Source: an uncultured Paraburkholderia sp. (GTDB lineage: Bacteria; Pseudomonadota; Gammaproteobacteria; Burkholderiales; Burkholderiaceae). From it: a stretch of 44,920 nucleotides of DNA. The translations under genes and the position numbers were made by a program. Location: the NCBI GenBank assembly GCA_940747215.1, contig CALNWS010000037.1, positions 1 to 44,920 of the forward strand, in the 5' to 3' direction. Under the pieces are notes generated by a model. It was not told where the DNA came from. It saw only the letters and a list, made by a program, of their open reading frames with translations, and ran no database searches. Positions within the stretch are counted from its first letter, which is position 1; the number at the start of each line of letters is the position of its first letter. This document shows positions 29,208 through 41,249 of the stretch, piece after piece.

Positions 29208-30155
29208 TCAGGCTTCCAGCGCCGCGCGCGCGCACAGTTCATCCGTCACCAAGCCCGAGAGCCAGCCGCCTTTGAGCACCGCAACCAGCGCCTCGCGTTT
29301 GCGCTGGCCGCCGGCGAAGCCGATGGTAGGGCGGCGCGGCGGCGAGTCGAGCGCGATGCTGGTCACGCGCCGTCCGGTCGGCGATTCGACGGGTACGCCT
29401 GCGGCGTCGATCGGCAAGCCGAGCATTTCGGCCACGGCACCGTTTTGCATCAATTCTTTCACTTCCACCGACGTAATGAAGCCGTCTTCGTGCAGCGGAC
29501 ATTTCGGTCCGATATTGCCGATGCCGACGAACGCCACGTCCGCATCCGCCGACATCGATTCGACGATCCGGTACAGCCGGTGATTGCACCACTGCGCGCG
29601 CTCGGCTTCGTTGTCGGCGAGGAACGGTGCGGGCAGCAGAAAATGCTTGCCGCCCGTCTTCTCTGAAATGTGCAGTGCGACGTCATAGCGGTTCGAGGAG
29701 CCGTCCTGGGCGATCGCCCCGACCATCGATACCAACCGGTGCTGCGGACGGTCCAGTTGCGCGATCTGATCGACCGCCGCTTTCAGCGTCCGGCCGCTGC
29801 TGACGGCCACCACCATCGGCTTTTCTTCGGCGAGGTAGCGTTCCATGACCTGCGCGTCGGCAACCGCGAGCTTGCGGTCCACTTCTTCGGACGTGTCGTT
29901 ATCCACGGGCACGACTTCGCACATGCTGAGGCCATAGCGCTTCGACAACTGGTCGGCGAGCGCGAGGCAATCCGCGAGCTGATGATCCACGCGCACGCGA
30001 ATCAGGTTCTTTTCTACGGCAAAGGCGACGAGGCGCTGCGCAACCGGACGCGACACCTGCAGTTTTTCGGCGATTTCGTTCTGCGTGTTGCCGGCAACGT
30101 AGTAGAGCCACGCTGCGCGGGTAGCAAGATCTAGTTTTTCTGTTGACTTGGGCAC
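29208..30155 (-). CDS. SorC-family sugar-sensing transcriptional regulator
   Basis: The intact protein of about 315 residues has an N-terminal helix-turn-helix (AAWLYYVAGNTQNEIAEKLQVSRPVAQRLVAFA) and a SorC-type effector domain that binds phosphorylated sugars (VVAVSSGRTLKAAVDQIAQL, ADVAFVGIGNIGP, RRPTIGFAGGQRK). A GTG start at 30155 is used because no ATG lies nearby and it gives PKSTEKLDLATRAAWLYY, the usual family beginning. It lies last in the minus operon after dalD and xylB. SorC regulators act as tetramers on spaced sites, which fits the 19-bp-phased boxes at 22673 and 33246. The link is inferred. Confidence 0.88.
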   Translation of the reverse strand: MPKSTEKLDLATRAAWLYYVAGNTQNEIAEKLQVSRPVAQRLVAFAVEKNLIRVRVDHQLADCLALADQLSKRYGLSMCEVVPVDNDTSEEVDRKLAVADAQVMERYLAEEKPMVVAVSSGRTLKAAVDQIAQLDRPQHRLVSMVGAIAQDGSSNRYDVALHISEKTGGKHFLLPAPFLADNEAERAQWCNHRLYRIVESMSADADVAFVGIGNIGPKCPLHEDGFITSVEVKELMQNGAVAEMLGLPIDAAGVPVESPTGRRVTSIALDSPPRRPTIGFAGGQRKREALVAVLKGGWLSGLVTDELCARAALEA

Positions 30156-30232
30156 GGTACGGTTCGCTTGAAGTGCGCCGATGATAGCAGCCGGCCCTCG
30201 TGTCTCCGCGCGGGCCGGTGGCGATTTGCCGC

Positions 30233-31570
<1,338 letters not shown>

Positions 31571-31754
31571 GGGCGCGAAACCTTCGTCGTTGGAGATGCG
31601 CTACTTTAGCCTCATAGCGTGCGTGGTGCCATTCGCATTACGCTTGGCGTTTCGTCTGCGTCGTTAAAACAGTTGTGCCGCGCTTTCGTGCAACCGTGTG
31701 CAGGAAAAGCGCGACGTTTTCCGGTCGATACCGATGCTTGTGCGAGCGCCAGCC

Positions 31755-33167
31755 TCAGGCCGCGCCGCGTTTTTGCAGCCACACGTCGACGCGTGCGAGC
31801 GTGCCGCCCAATGCCGATTCGAGCTCGGGCGTGCCCGCCATGCTGCCCCACAGCAGACAGTCGGCGGCGAAGGTTTTCAGCGGCTCGGCGGCGGTGAAAA
31901 AGCCGTGTGCCACCTGTTCGTCCATCACGCCGTCCTGATACGTGTACGGCAGCTTGCCTTCATGCCAGCGTTCGAGGAAGCGGAAGAAGAGCGCCGGCAA
32001 CATCGCGGTGGCAATTGGCGTCACGCCGCGCTCGAAGCACTCGTAGAGCGTCGGCGCGATGAATCCGGGCAGCTTCGAGAAACCGTCGGCGGCCACCCGC
32101 TGATTCGTGTCCTGGATATAGGGATTGCTGAAGCGCTCGAGCACCACGTCGCGATAGCGCGCCAGATCCAGCGGACTCGGCGTGAGACACGGAATGACGT
32201 CTTCGCTCACGTAATTGAATGCGAACTTCTGAATGTTCGGGTCGAGCGTGCCTTCGTGAATGTAGGTGAGGCCGACCAGCGTACCCGCCCACGCGATGCA
32301 GCTATGCGTCGCGTTCAGGATGCGGATCTTCGCCTCTTCGTACGGTACCACCGAGTTGACCAGTTCCGCGCCGACCTTTTCCCACGCCGGACGCCCGGCG
32401 ATGAAGTTGTCCTCGATCACCCACTGGATGAACGCTTCACCCATCACTGGACAGGCGTCGTCCACGCCGGTCGCGGTTTTTACGCGCTCGCGCACGTCGG
32501 GCGTCAGACGCGGCGTGATCCGGTCGACCATCGAACTCGGGCACGCGGTGTTGTCGTCGAACCATTGCGCGAGATCGTTCGCGCCGCGGCGTTCGAGAAA
32601 CTCGCTCATGCCGGCGTGAAAACGTTCGCCGTTGCTGCGCAGGTTGTCACAGGTCTGCAACGTGACGGGGCCCGCGCCACGCTTCATGCGCTCGTTGAGA
32701 ATGGCTGCGAGCACGCCGTAAATCGTCGTGTGTCCGCCTTTGAGGTCGGCGGCGAGATCGGGATTGGCCGTGTCGAGTTCGTCGTCTTCGTCGAGGTAGT
32801 AACCGCCTTCGGTCACCGTGAACGAGATGATCTTGCACGCCGGATCGGCGCCGGCGTCGATCAGTGCGTCGAGGCTTTCGGTCCACGGCACGACGCGTTC
32901 GATCGAGCGGATCGTCTCGTATGCGCGCTCGCCCTGAGGCGTCACGGTTTCGAGCGTGTAGACGCCTTTTTGCGCGGCGAGTGCGTCGAGCACCGCGTTC
33001 ATGTCGCTGCGAATGTTGCCCACCGTAAGCGACCAGTGCGGCTCGCTCGCCACCTTCGCTTCATTCAACCGGTGCAGATACCACGCCTGATGCGCGCGAT
33101 GAAACGATCCTGCGCCGATGTGCAGGATCACGTGTGCGGCCGCGCCGCTGCCTTGCCCGCTGTTCAT
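31755..33167 (-). CDS. dalD: Mannitol dehydrogenase-family polyol dehydrogenase (D-arabinitol 4-dehydrogenase type)
   Basis: The intact protein has 470 residues from ATG 33167 (MNSGQGSGAAAHVILHIGAGSFHRAHQAWYL), with GGAGAC upstream. The frame is open to 33203 but without a ribosome site. The NAD-binding GAGSFHRAH motif is at the N-terminus, and the long-chain dehydrogenase active site KIRILNATHS (Lys, Asn, His) lies near residue 290. Such enzymes oxidise D-arabinitol to D-xylulose or mannitol to fructose. The adjoining xylulokinase gene favours arabinitol. It is the first gene of the minus operon and is controlled by the phased operator. Confidence 0.88.
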   Translation of the reverse strand: MNSGQGSGAAAHVILHIGAGSFHRAHQAWYLHRLNEAKVASEPHWSLTVGNIRSDMNAVLDALAAQKGVYTLETVTPQGERAYETIRSIERVVPWTESLDALIDAGADPACKIISFTVTEGGYYLDEDDELDTANPDLAADLKGGHTTIYGVLAAILNERMKRGAGPVTLQTCDNLRSNGERFHAGMSEFLERRGANDLAQWFDDNTACPSSMVDRITPRLTPDVRERVKTATGVDDACPVMGEAFIQWVIEDNFIAGRPAWEKVGAELVNSVVPYEEAKIRILNATHSCIAWAGTLVGLTYIHEGTLDPNIQKFAFNYVSEDVIPCLTPSPLDLARYRDVVLERFSNPYIQDTNQRVAADGFSKLPGFIAPTLYECFERGVTPIATAMLPALFFRFLERWHEGKLPYTYQDGVMDEQVAHGFFTAAEPLKTFAADCLLWGSMAGTPELESALGGTLARVDVWLQKRGAA

Positions 33168-33226
33168 GTGCGTCTCCTGAATGTCTTGGGTCGCACGGCT
33201 CAAAGCCTGCGTTTTTTCTTAAGATG

Positions 33227-33280
33227 GAGCATTTGCTCTGCATGTGAGCGAATGATCGTACCCGATGAATTGAAAGTCAA
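33227..33280 (-). promoter_or_regulatory. dalD promoter with two 19-bp-phased operator boxes
   Basis: On the minus strand, TTGACT (33280-33275) is followed after 17 bp by GATCAT (33257-33252). The box GATCATTCGCTC (33257-33246) overlaps this -10. A second box GAGCAAATGCTC (33238-33227) starts 19 bp later, with 7 bases between. Element sequences, spacer length and phasing all equal those of the mtl-side promoter at 22650-22722. The rest of the 387-bp gap 33168-33554 also serves the divergent AraC gene, for which no clear promoter was seen. Confidence 0.75.
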
Positions 33281-33554
33281 GGCGACATGGCGGTGTTTTC
33301 GTGGCGTAGCGCGGCGTGGCTTCGTCGAAGAGATGCTTCGCACTGTGCGGTGCCAAATGTGGAGGCGCTTCGGCGCGCCTATTGCATTGCATCAAATTTG
33401 ACTGCGAATGCGCCAAGACTAACCCGAATGCAAAAAAGTATCGGTCCGCGGTTTCATTTTTAGTGGTGAATCGGCAGCGAGAGCGCTAATTTTTTCGCTA
33501 TACAAGACGAAGACCGGTGGCGCCGCCACGAGGCCACTTCATGGAGGCAGAAGA

Positions 33555-34535
33555 GTGCAACCCGATCTCGAGCTCGTGGCCGTGCGCCGCGACGAATCGT
33601 TCAAAGTGTGGTCGCACGGCCACCCGTATTGCACGGTGCGCTGGCACTCCCACCCGGAATACGAGATTCACCTGATCGTGGCGACGACGGGCAAGATGTT
33701 CGTCGGCGATCACATCAGCAGTTATACGCCGGGCAATCTCGTGCTGCTGGGTCCGAACCTGCCGCACAACTGGGTGAGCGACGTGCCGGAGGGCGAGACG
33801 ATCGCGCAGCGTAATCTGGTCGTGCAATTCGGACAGGACTTCGTTTCGAACTGCCTCGAAAGTTTTCCGGAGTGGCGTCAGTTCGAAGCGATTCTCGCCG
33901 ACTCGCGCCGCGGTCTCGCGTTCGGCGCGCAGACGAGTGGTCAGATCAAGCCGCTCTCCATGGAGTTGCTGGCGGCGCGCGGGCTGCGTCGTCTGGTGTT
34001 GTTCATGTCGATGATGGAAATCCTGATGGCCGCCGAAGATCGCGAAACGCTCGTGAGTCCCGCGTATCAGGCCGACCCGACGAGCTTCGCATCGACGCGC
34101 ATCAATCACGTGCTTTCGTACATCGGCAAGAACCTCGCGAACGATCTGCGCGAGTCTGATCTCGCGCAACTCGCGGGGCAAAGCATGAGCGCCTTCTCGC
34201 GCTATTTCCGCCGTCATACGGGTTTGCCGTTCGTGCAGTACGTGAACCGCATGCGCATCAATCTCGCGTGCCAATTACTTACCGAAGACGAACTGAGCGT
34301 CACGGACATCTGCTTAAAGGCGGGCTTTAACAACCTGTCGAATTTCAACCGCCAGTTTCTGGCGACGAAAGGCATGGCGCCTTCGAAGTTCCGACGTTAT
34401 CAGCAACTCAACGACGCAAGCCGCGATGCGTCCGAAGAGGCTGCGGCGCGCGGCGTAGGCATCGTCGACGCACCCGCGATCGTGCTTGCGCCTGGCTTGC
34501 CGCTCACCGCTGCCGCTGCTTATCCACCCACGTAG
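33555..34535 (+). CDS. AraC-family regulator (MtlR-like cupin type)
   Basis: The intact 326-residue protein has a GTG start at 33555, preceded seven bases earlier by GGAGG. An ATG at 33541 is out of frame. The N-terminal cupin domain contains VRWHSHPEYEIHLIVATTGKMFVGDH. The C-terminal double helix-turn-helix runs from about residue 185: NLANDLRESDLAQLAGQSMSAFSRYFRRHTG and LSVTDICLKAGFNNLSNFNRQF. Such regulators activate sugar or polyol operons. It is divergent from dalD and reads towards the second transporter operon, so it could control either. A low-complexity Ala-rich tail ends the protein. Confidence 0.9.
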   Translation: MQPDLELVAVRRDESFKVWSHGHPYCTVRWHSHPEYEIHLIVATTGKMFVGDHISSYTPGNLVLLGPNLPHNWVSDVPEGETIAQRNLVVQFGQDFVSNCLESFPEWRQFEAILADSRRGLAFGAQTSGQIKPLSMELLAARGLRRLVLFMSMMEILMAAEDRETLVSPAYQADPTSFASTRINHVLSYIGKNLANDLRESDLAQLAGQSMSAFSRYFRRHTGLPFVQYVNRMRINLACQLLTEDELSVTDICLKAGFNNLSNFNRQFLATKGMAPSKFRRYQQLNDASRDASEEAAARGVGIVDAPAIVLAPGLPLTAAAAYPPT

Positions 34536-34594
34536 TCTGCTGTCGTGGTTTTTCAGTAGAAGCGTTTCACTTACTCGCGTTTCAACACGTATCG

Positions 34595-34612
34595 CGCTGT
34601 GTTCGCACAGCG
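34595..34612 (+). other. Short perfect hairpin in the leader of the second sugar operon
   Basis: CGCTGTG (34595-34601) and CACAGCG (34606-34612) enclose TTCG, a very stable tetraloop. It lies 50 bp before the binding-protein start. It could be an operator, an RNA structure or the end of the AraC transcript. No T-run follows. Confidence 0.4.
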
Positions 34613-34661
34613 TGAGGGTCGTGCTCACTCCATCGAAATAGTTTCAATAACGAAGACAACC

Positions 34662-35604
34662 ATGACGCAATCCCTTTCGAAGCCTGCATCGCTGAAAACA
34701 TTCGCGCGCCACTCCGTCGCCATCGCCGCGCTCGCTTTCGGCATATCGTTCATCGCCGCGCAGGCCACATCGCTGAAAATCGGCATGACGTTTCAGGAAC
34801 TGAACAATCCCATATTTCGTGACGATGCAAAAGGCGCTCAACGACGCGGCCGCTTCGATCGGCGTGACCGTGGTCGTCACCGACGCGCACCATGACGTGA
34901 GCAAGCAGGTGAGCGACGTCGAAGACATGCTGCAGAAGAAGATCGACATTCTGCTCGTGAATCCGACGGACTCGACCGGCATTCAGTCGGCGGTGACATC
35001 GGCGAAGAAAGCGGGTGTAGTGGTTGCCGTGGACGCCAACGCCAACAGTCCGATTGATTCGTTCGTCGGCTCGAAGAACTACGACGCGGGCGAAATGGTT
35101 TGCGAGTATCTGGCGAAGTCGATTGGTGGCAGCGGCGAAGTCGCGATTCTCGACGGCATTCCCGTCGTACCGATTCTCGAACGTGTGCGCGGTTGCAAGG
35201 CGGCCCTTGCCAAAGCGCCGGGCGTGAAACTGGTGGATACGCAGAACGGCAAGCAGGAACGCGCAACGGCATTGTCCGTGACCGAGAACATGATTCAGGC
35301 GTACCCGAATCTGAAGGGCGTGTTCAGCGTGAACGACGGTGGCTCGATGGGCGCTTTGTCCGCGATCGAATCGTCGGGAAAGGACATCAAGCTGACGAGC
35401 GTGGACGGCACGCCTGAAGCCATTGCCGCGATCCAGAAGCCGAATTCGAAGTTCGTCGAAAACTCCGCGCAATTCCCGGCCGACCAGGTGCGCATTGCGC
35501 TTGGCATCGCGCTCGCGAAGAAGTAGGGTGCCAATGTGCCGAAGACGATTCCGGTCGATGTGAAGATGATCGACAAGAGCAACGCCAAGGGCTTCAGCTG
35601 GTAA
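34662..35604 (+). pseudogene. Sugar ABC transporter substrate-binding protein (RbsB family), broken
   Basis: From ATG 34662 the signal peptide (RHSVAIAALAFGISFIAAQA) leads into SLKIGMTFQELNNP. An added base near 34808 shifts the frame. The next frame holds the periplasmic binding protein fold: MQKALNDAAASIGVTVVVTDA, DVEDMLQKKIDILLVNPTDS, GSKNYDAGEM, and ERVRGCKAALAK. TAG at 35524-35526 interrupts KK-stop-GANVPKTIPVDVKMIDKSNAKGFSW, which would end at TAA 35602-35604. It is the first gene of a ribose-type (CUT2) transporter operon linked to polyol enzymes. The sugar is not determined. Confidence 0.88.
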
Positions 35605-35697
35605 TGCAGGCCGCGCACGTCATGCACGCAGTGCGCAAGGTTCGCCGCCGCGTTTCGCTAACAGCGGCGCGGCGGCGCGCAGCACAGGAGTGACCCG

Positions 35698-37209
<1,512 letters not shown>

Positions 37210-37223
<14 letters not shown>

Positions 37224-38100
37224 TCTTTCCTCTTCGCCCAAGACGTCGACGGTCAGCAGCGACACCCCGGGCGCGGCCGTGCGCTTCACGTGGGCCGCGC
37301 TGAAACGCTCGACGCTGTTCTATCCGTTCATCGGTCTGCTCGTCGTGTGCATCGTGATGGTGTTCGCAAGCGACAGCTTCCTCTCCGCTGCGAACATCGA
37401 AAACGTGCGGCGCCAGGTGTCGATCAACGCGATCATCGCCGTCGGTATGGTGTGCGTGATTCTGACGGGCGGTATCGATCTGTCGGTCGGCGCTCGGTGA
37501 TGGCACTCGTGGGCACGCTCGCCGCGGGTCTGATGGTGGCCGGCATGAATGCGATTGCCGCGCTCGCGATCGGGATTGTCGCCGATTATCGTCACGCTCG
37601 CGACGATGGGCATCGCACGCGGACTCGCGCTCATCTACACAGGCGGTTATCCGATCGACGGTTTGCCCGACTGGGTCAGCTTCTTCGGCAGCGGCAAGAT
37701 TCTCGGCATTCAGGTGCCGGTCGTCATCATGGCCGTGATCTACGTGATTGCGTGGATTTTTCTCGAACGCATACCGTTCGGCCGCTACGTCTACACGATC
37801 GCTGGTTTGACGTCGGCATTCGCCGCGATCGTGCTCACCGCGTGTCTGATGAGCGGCCTGCCGAACGCGGGCGTCGGCTTCGAGCTCGACGCCATCGCAG
37901 CCGTCGTGATGGGTGGCACGTCGATTTCCGGCGGACGCGGTTCGGTTATCGGCACGTTGATCGGCGCATTGCTGCTCGGCGTGCTGAACAACGGCCTGAA
38001 CATGGTGGGCGTGAATCCGTATGTACAGAACGTGATCAAGGGCGGAATCATCCTGTTCGCCATTTACATTAGCTGCGACTGCAGAAAGCAACTCTCCACT
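37210..38100 (+). pseudogene. Sugar ABC transporter permease (RbsC family), broken
   Basis: ATG 37210 opens [21 protein letters not shown], then the first helices and INAIIAVGMVCVILTGGIDLSVGA. A shift at about 37492 breaks the frame just after. The next segments show two internal losses: after IAALAIGI the sequence goes straight to PIIVTLATMGIARG, and YVYTI joins AGLTSAFAAIV without the usual GGNxxAxxLSG segment. The C-terminus VMGGTSISGGRGSVIGTLIGALLLGVLNNGLNM is intact, but the stop after IYIS is gone, so the frame runs into the next gene. At least four lesions are present. Confidence 0.88.
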
Positions 38101-38127
38101 GACTTCCTCTTTCAGCAGGACCATGCA

Positions 38128-38902
38128 ATGACTCAAACCACTCAAGCTGATCAGCAGAACATGATAGCGATCGTCTGTCATGCGCCGAAGGACTACCGCG
38201 TCGAACAGGTGACGAAGCCGAAAGCGCGCACACATGATCTCGTGTTTCGTATTGCCGCATGCGGCATCTGCGCGAGCGATTGCAAATGCCATTCCGGAGC
38301 GAAGATGTTCTGGGGCGGCCCGAGCCCGTGGGTGAAAGCGCCGGTGATTCCGGGGCACGAATTTTTTTGGCTTCGTCGAAGAACTCGGCGAAGGCGCAGA
38401 GGAACATTTCGGCGTGAAGATGGGTGACCGCGTGATCGCCGAACAGATCGTGCCGTGCGGCAAATGCCGCTATTGCAAATCCGGCCAGTACTGGATGTGC
38501 GAGGTGCACAACATCTTCGGCTTCCAGCGCGAAGTCGCGGTCGGCGGTATGGCTCAATACATGCGCATTCCGCCGACCGCCATCTTTCACAAGATTCCTG
38601 ATGGTATTTCGCTCGAAGACGCGGCGATCATCGAACTGCTCGCGTGCGCGATTCACACGGTCAATCGTGGCGACGTGCAGCTCGACGACGTCGTAGTGAT
38701 TGGCGCAGGTCCGCTCGGTTTGATGATGACGCAGGTCGCGCATCTGAAGACACCGAAGAAACTCGTGGTGATCGATCTGGTGGAAGAGCGGCTTGCGCTC
38801 GCGCGCGAATACGGCGCGGATGCGACGACCAATCCGAAACAGGAAGACGCGCTTGCGATCGTCAAATCGCTGACCGACGGCTACGGCTGCGACGTTTACA
38901 GT
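38128..38902 (+). pseudogene. Zinc-dependent alcohol dehydrogenase (erythritol/threitol dehydrogenase-like), C-terminus deleted
   Basis: From ATG 38128: MTQTTQADQQNMIAIVCHAP, catalytic zinc Cys and region ACGICASDCKCHSG, and GHEFF. A run of seven T near 38366 shifts the frame (WLRR instead of GFVEELGEGAEEHFG). The structural-zinc cysteines CGKCRYCKSGQYWMC and the cofactor motif VVIGAGPLGLMMTQ follow. After LTDGYGCDVY the gene stops short: the next bases are GTAATGGAA, the start of the kinase. About 110 C-terminal residues are gone. The tetritol dehydrogenase assignment rests on the N-terminal look and the operon, and is tentative. Confidence 0.82.
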
Positions 38903-38903
38903 A

Positions 38904-40452
38904 ATGGAATACGTCATCGGCGTCGATATCGGCACGCAGAGCACCAAAGCTCTGCTGGTCGATCAGCATAGCGCGATCGTCGCGCAGCATGCGTCGAGCT
39001 ATCAGCCGGATACGCCCAGGCCGCTATGGGCAGAGCAATGGCCGGCTGTGTGGCTGAAAGCCGTGGTGGAGTGCATTGCGGCATGCGTGGCGAAGGACAA
39101 AGAAACGGGCGTCGCCGCTTCGTCGATCAAGGCGGTGTGCGTGAGCAGTCTGTATGGCGGCTCGGGTATTCCGGTAGACGAAGAAATGCGCACGCTCTAT
39201 CCGTGCCTGATCTGGATGGACCGGCGCGCGACGGATCAGGTGGACTGGGTGCGCAGCAACGCCGACCTCGACCGCTTGCAGACCATCACCGGCAACGGCG
39301 TGGACAGTTACTACGGCTTTACGAAGATGCTGTGGCTGCGCGATCACGAACCCGACGTATGGGCGCACACGCGCTATTTCCTGCCGCCGAATGCGTACGT
39401 GATCTACATGCTGACCGGCGAGGTCGCGGTGGATCACAGTTCCGCGGGCAACATCGGCGGCGTCTACGAAATTGCGAAGCGCGACTGGTCGGATGAAGCG
39501 CTCGACATGCTCGGCATTCCCGCCACGATGATGCCCGAGCGTCTCGTCGAATCGTCCGATGTCGTGGGTGGGCCTGCTTTCGCAATGGACCGAACAGCTC
39601 GGGCTCGAAGCGGGCGCGGCGATCGTCGCCGGTGGCGTGGACGCAGCCATGGCGACGTTCGCGGCCGGCGTGACGCACGCCGGCCAGCATGTCGCGATGA
39701 TCGGCACGAGCATGTGCTGGGGCTATATCAACTAGACCGTCGACGCACGGCACGTGCTGGTCAGCATGCCGCACGTGTTCAACGGTCAGCACGATATCTA
39801 CGTGTTCGGTGGCGCGATTACAGCGGGCGCTTCGGTCACATAGTTTCGCGAGCAGTTCTGCCAGGCGGAGATCGAGCAGGGGCGTGGCCTGCCGAATGGC
39901 GATTCGCACAAGCTGCTCGAAGAGAAGGCCGCGAAAGTGCCGGCGGGCGCCGACGGCGTGATGTTTCTGCCGTATCTGATGGGCGAGCGCAGCCCGGTGT
40001 GGGACGCGAAAGCGAGCGGCGCGTTCGTCGGCCTGAGTCTTTTTACACGCGCGCGCACATGTATCGCGCGGTGCTCGAAGGCGTGACGTACGCGCTGCAA
40101 CACAACATCGAGGCGGGGGCGCTATGGCGCGCAAATGCTCGACGACAAACTCATCGTCGTAGGCGGCGCCGCGCATTCCGACCTGTGGATGCAGATCATC
40201 GCGGACGTGACCGGCTATCCGGTCTACACGATCGAGCAGGAAGTGGAAGCGGCAATGGGCGCGGCGTTGCTCGCGGCGGTGGGCGTCGATCTGATTTCGC
40301 GCGAAGAGGCGCAGGGCGGCTGGGCGACGCTGATCGAACGCGCGCGGCCCAATGCCGAGCGTAGGGTGACGTACGAACAACGTTTTGGCGTGTACCGGGA
40401 TCTCTATCCGGCGTTAAAGCCGATCATGCACCGATTGCAATCATCATCATGA
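38904..40452 (+). pseudogene. FGGY-family carbohydrate kinase, broken
   Basis: ATG 38904 opens MEYVIGVDIGTQSTKALLVDQ, the phosphate-binding loop of FGGY kinases. Conserved parts include CLIWMDRRATDQ, GGVDAAMATFAAG with the catalytic Asp, IGTSMCWGY, FLPYLMGERSPVWD and VVGGAAHSDLWMQIIADV. Lesions: a frameshift near 39570, TAG at 39733-39735 (GYIN-stop-TVDARH), TAG at 39841-39843 (ASVT-stop-FREQF, expected Trp), and two more shifts near 40045 and 40120. The stop overlaps the next start (ATGA). It would phosphorylate the ketose made by the broken dehydrogenase upstream. Confidence 0.88.
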
Positions 40453-41171
40453 ACGCTACTTTCGATTTTTCCGGCCGCTCGATTCTCGTGACGGGCACCT
40501 CGAGCGGCATCGGCCGAGCAACCGTGGAAGCGCTGTGCGCATCGGGCGCGAGTGTCGTCGCGGCGGCGCGCAACGTGAACGAACTCACCCGCCTCGCCGA
40601 AGAAACAGGCTGCGAACCGTTGATGCTCGACGTGGGTAACGAAGCCGCGATCGACGAAGCGCTCGGTTCGCTCGACGTATTGGATGGACTCGTGAATTGC
40701 GCGGGCATCACGGTGCTCGAACGCGCGGTGGACACGACGGCGGAGAGTTTCGACCGCGTGATGGCGGTAAATGCGCGGGGCGCGGTGCTGGTTGCCAAAC
40801 ACGTGGCGCGCGCGATGACCGATGCGAAACGCGCGGGCAGTATCGTGAACGTGTCGAGTCAGGCGGGACTCGTTGCGCTCGACGATCATCTGAGCTATTT
40901 GGCTTCGAAGGCCGCGTTCGATTCGGTCACGCGCACGTTGTGCGTCGAACTCGGGCCGTTCGGAATTCGGGTGAACAGCGTGAATTCCACGGTCACGTTG
41001 ACGCCGATGGCCATGCTCGCGTGGAGCGATCCGGCCTTGCAGGCCATTCCGTTGCGGCGATTCGCCGAACCTTCGGAGGTGGCCGCGCCGGTGATGTTTT
41101 TGCTGAGCGATGCGGCGTCGATGATCAGCGGCGTGAGTCTGCCGATCGACGGAGGTTATACGGCGCGTTGA
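40449..41171 (+). CDS. SDR-family oxidoreductase (L-xylulose reductase-like)
   Basis: This intact 240-residue protein is the only undamaged gene of the second sugar operon. It has the cofactor motif GTSSGIGRA (about residues 15-23), NCAG, the catalytic Ser in IVNVSSQAG and Tyr/Lys in SYLASKAAF, and ends with SGVSLPIDGGYTAR. It resembles the short-chain carbonyl/L-xylulose reductases. The start overlaps the kinase stop by ATGA. With its upstream genes broken it may now be expressed poorly, be used for another purpose, or not yet have been hit. Confidence 0.88.
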   Translation: MNATFDFSGRSILVTGTSSGIGRATVEALCASGASVVAAARNVNELTRLAEETGCEPLMLDVGNEAAIDEALGSLDVLDGLVNCAGITVLERAVDTTAESFDRVMAVNARGAVLVAKHVARAMTDAKRAGSIVNVSSQAGLVALDDHLSYLASKAAFDSVTRTLCVELGPFGIRVNSVNSTVTLTPMAMLAWSDPALQAIPLRRFAEPSEVAAPVMFLLSDAASMISGVSLPIDGGYTAR

Positions 41172-41179
41172 GGCATTCT

Positions 41180-41241
41180 CTGCGCGCGTAGGCGCTGGCG
41201 GTTCCTGTTTCTCGCAGCGAACCTGCCGGCGCCGCGCGCAG
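41180..41241. terminator. Long hairpin between convergent genes
   Basis: CTGCGCGCG (41180-41188) is the exact reverse complement of CGCGCGCAG (41233-41241), with extra pairing inside (TAGGCGC with GGCGCC). It lies between the SDR stop and the convergent kynA end. It has no T-run; a terminator role is inferred from position. Confidence 0.4.
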
Positions 41242-41249
41242 AAGTTCAA

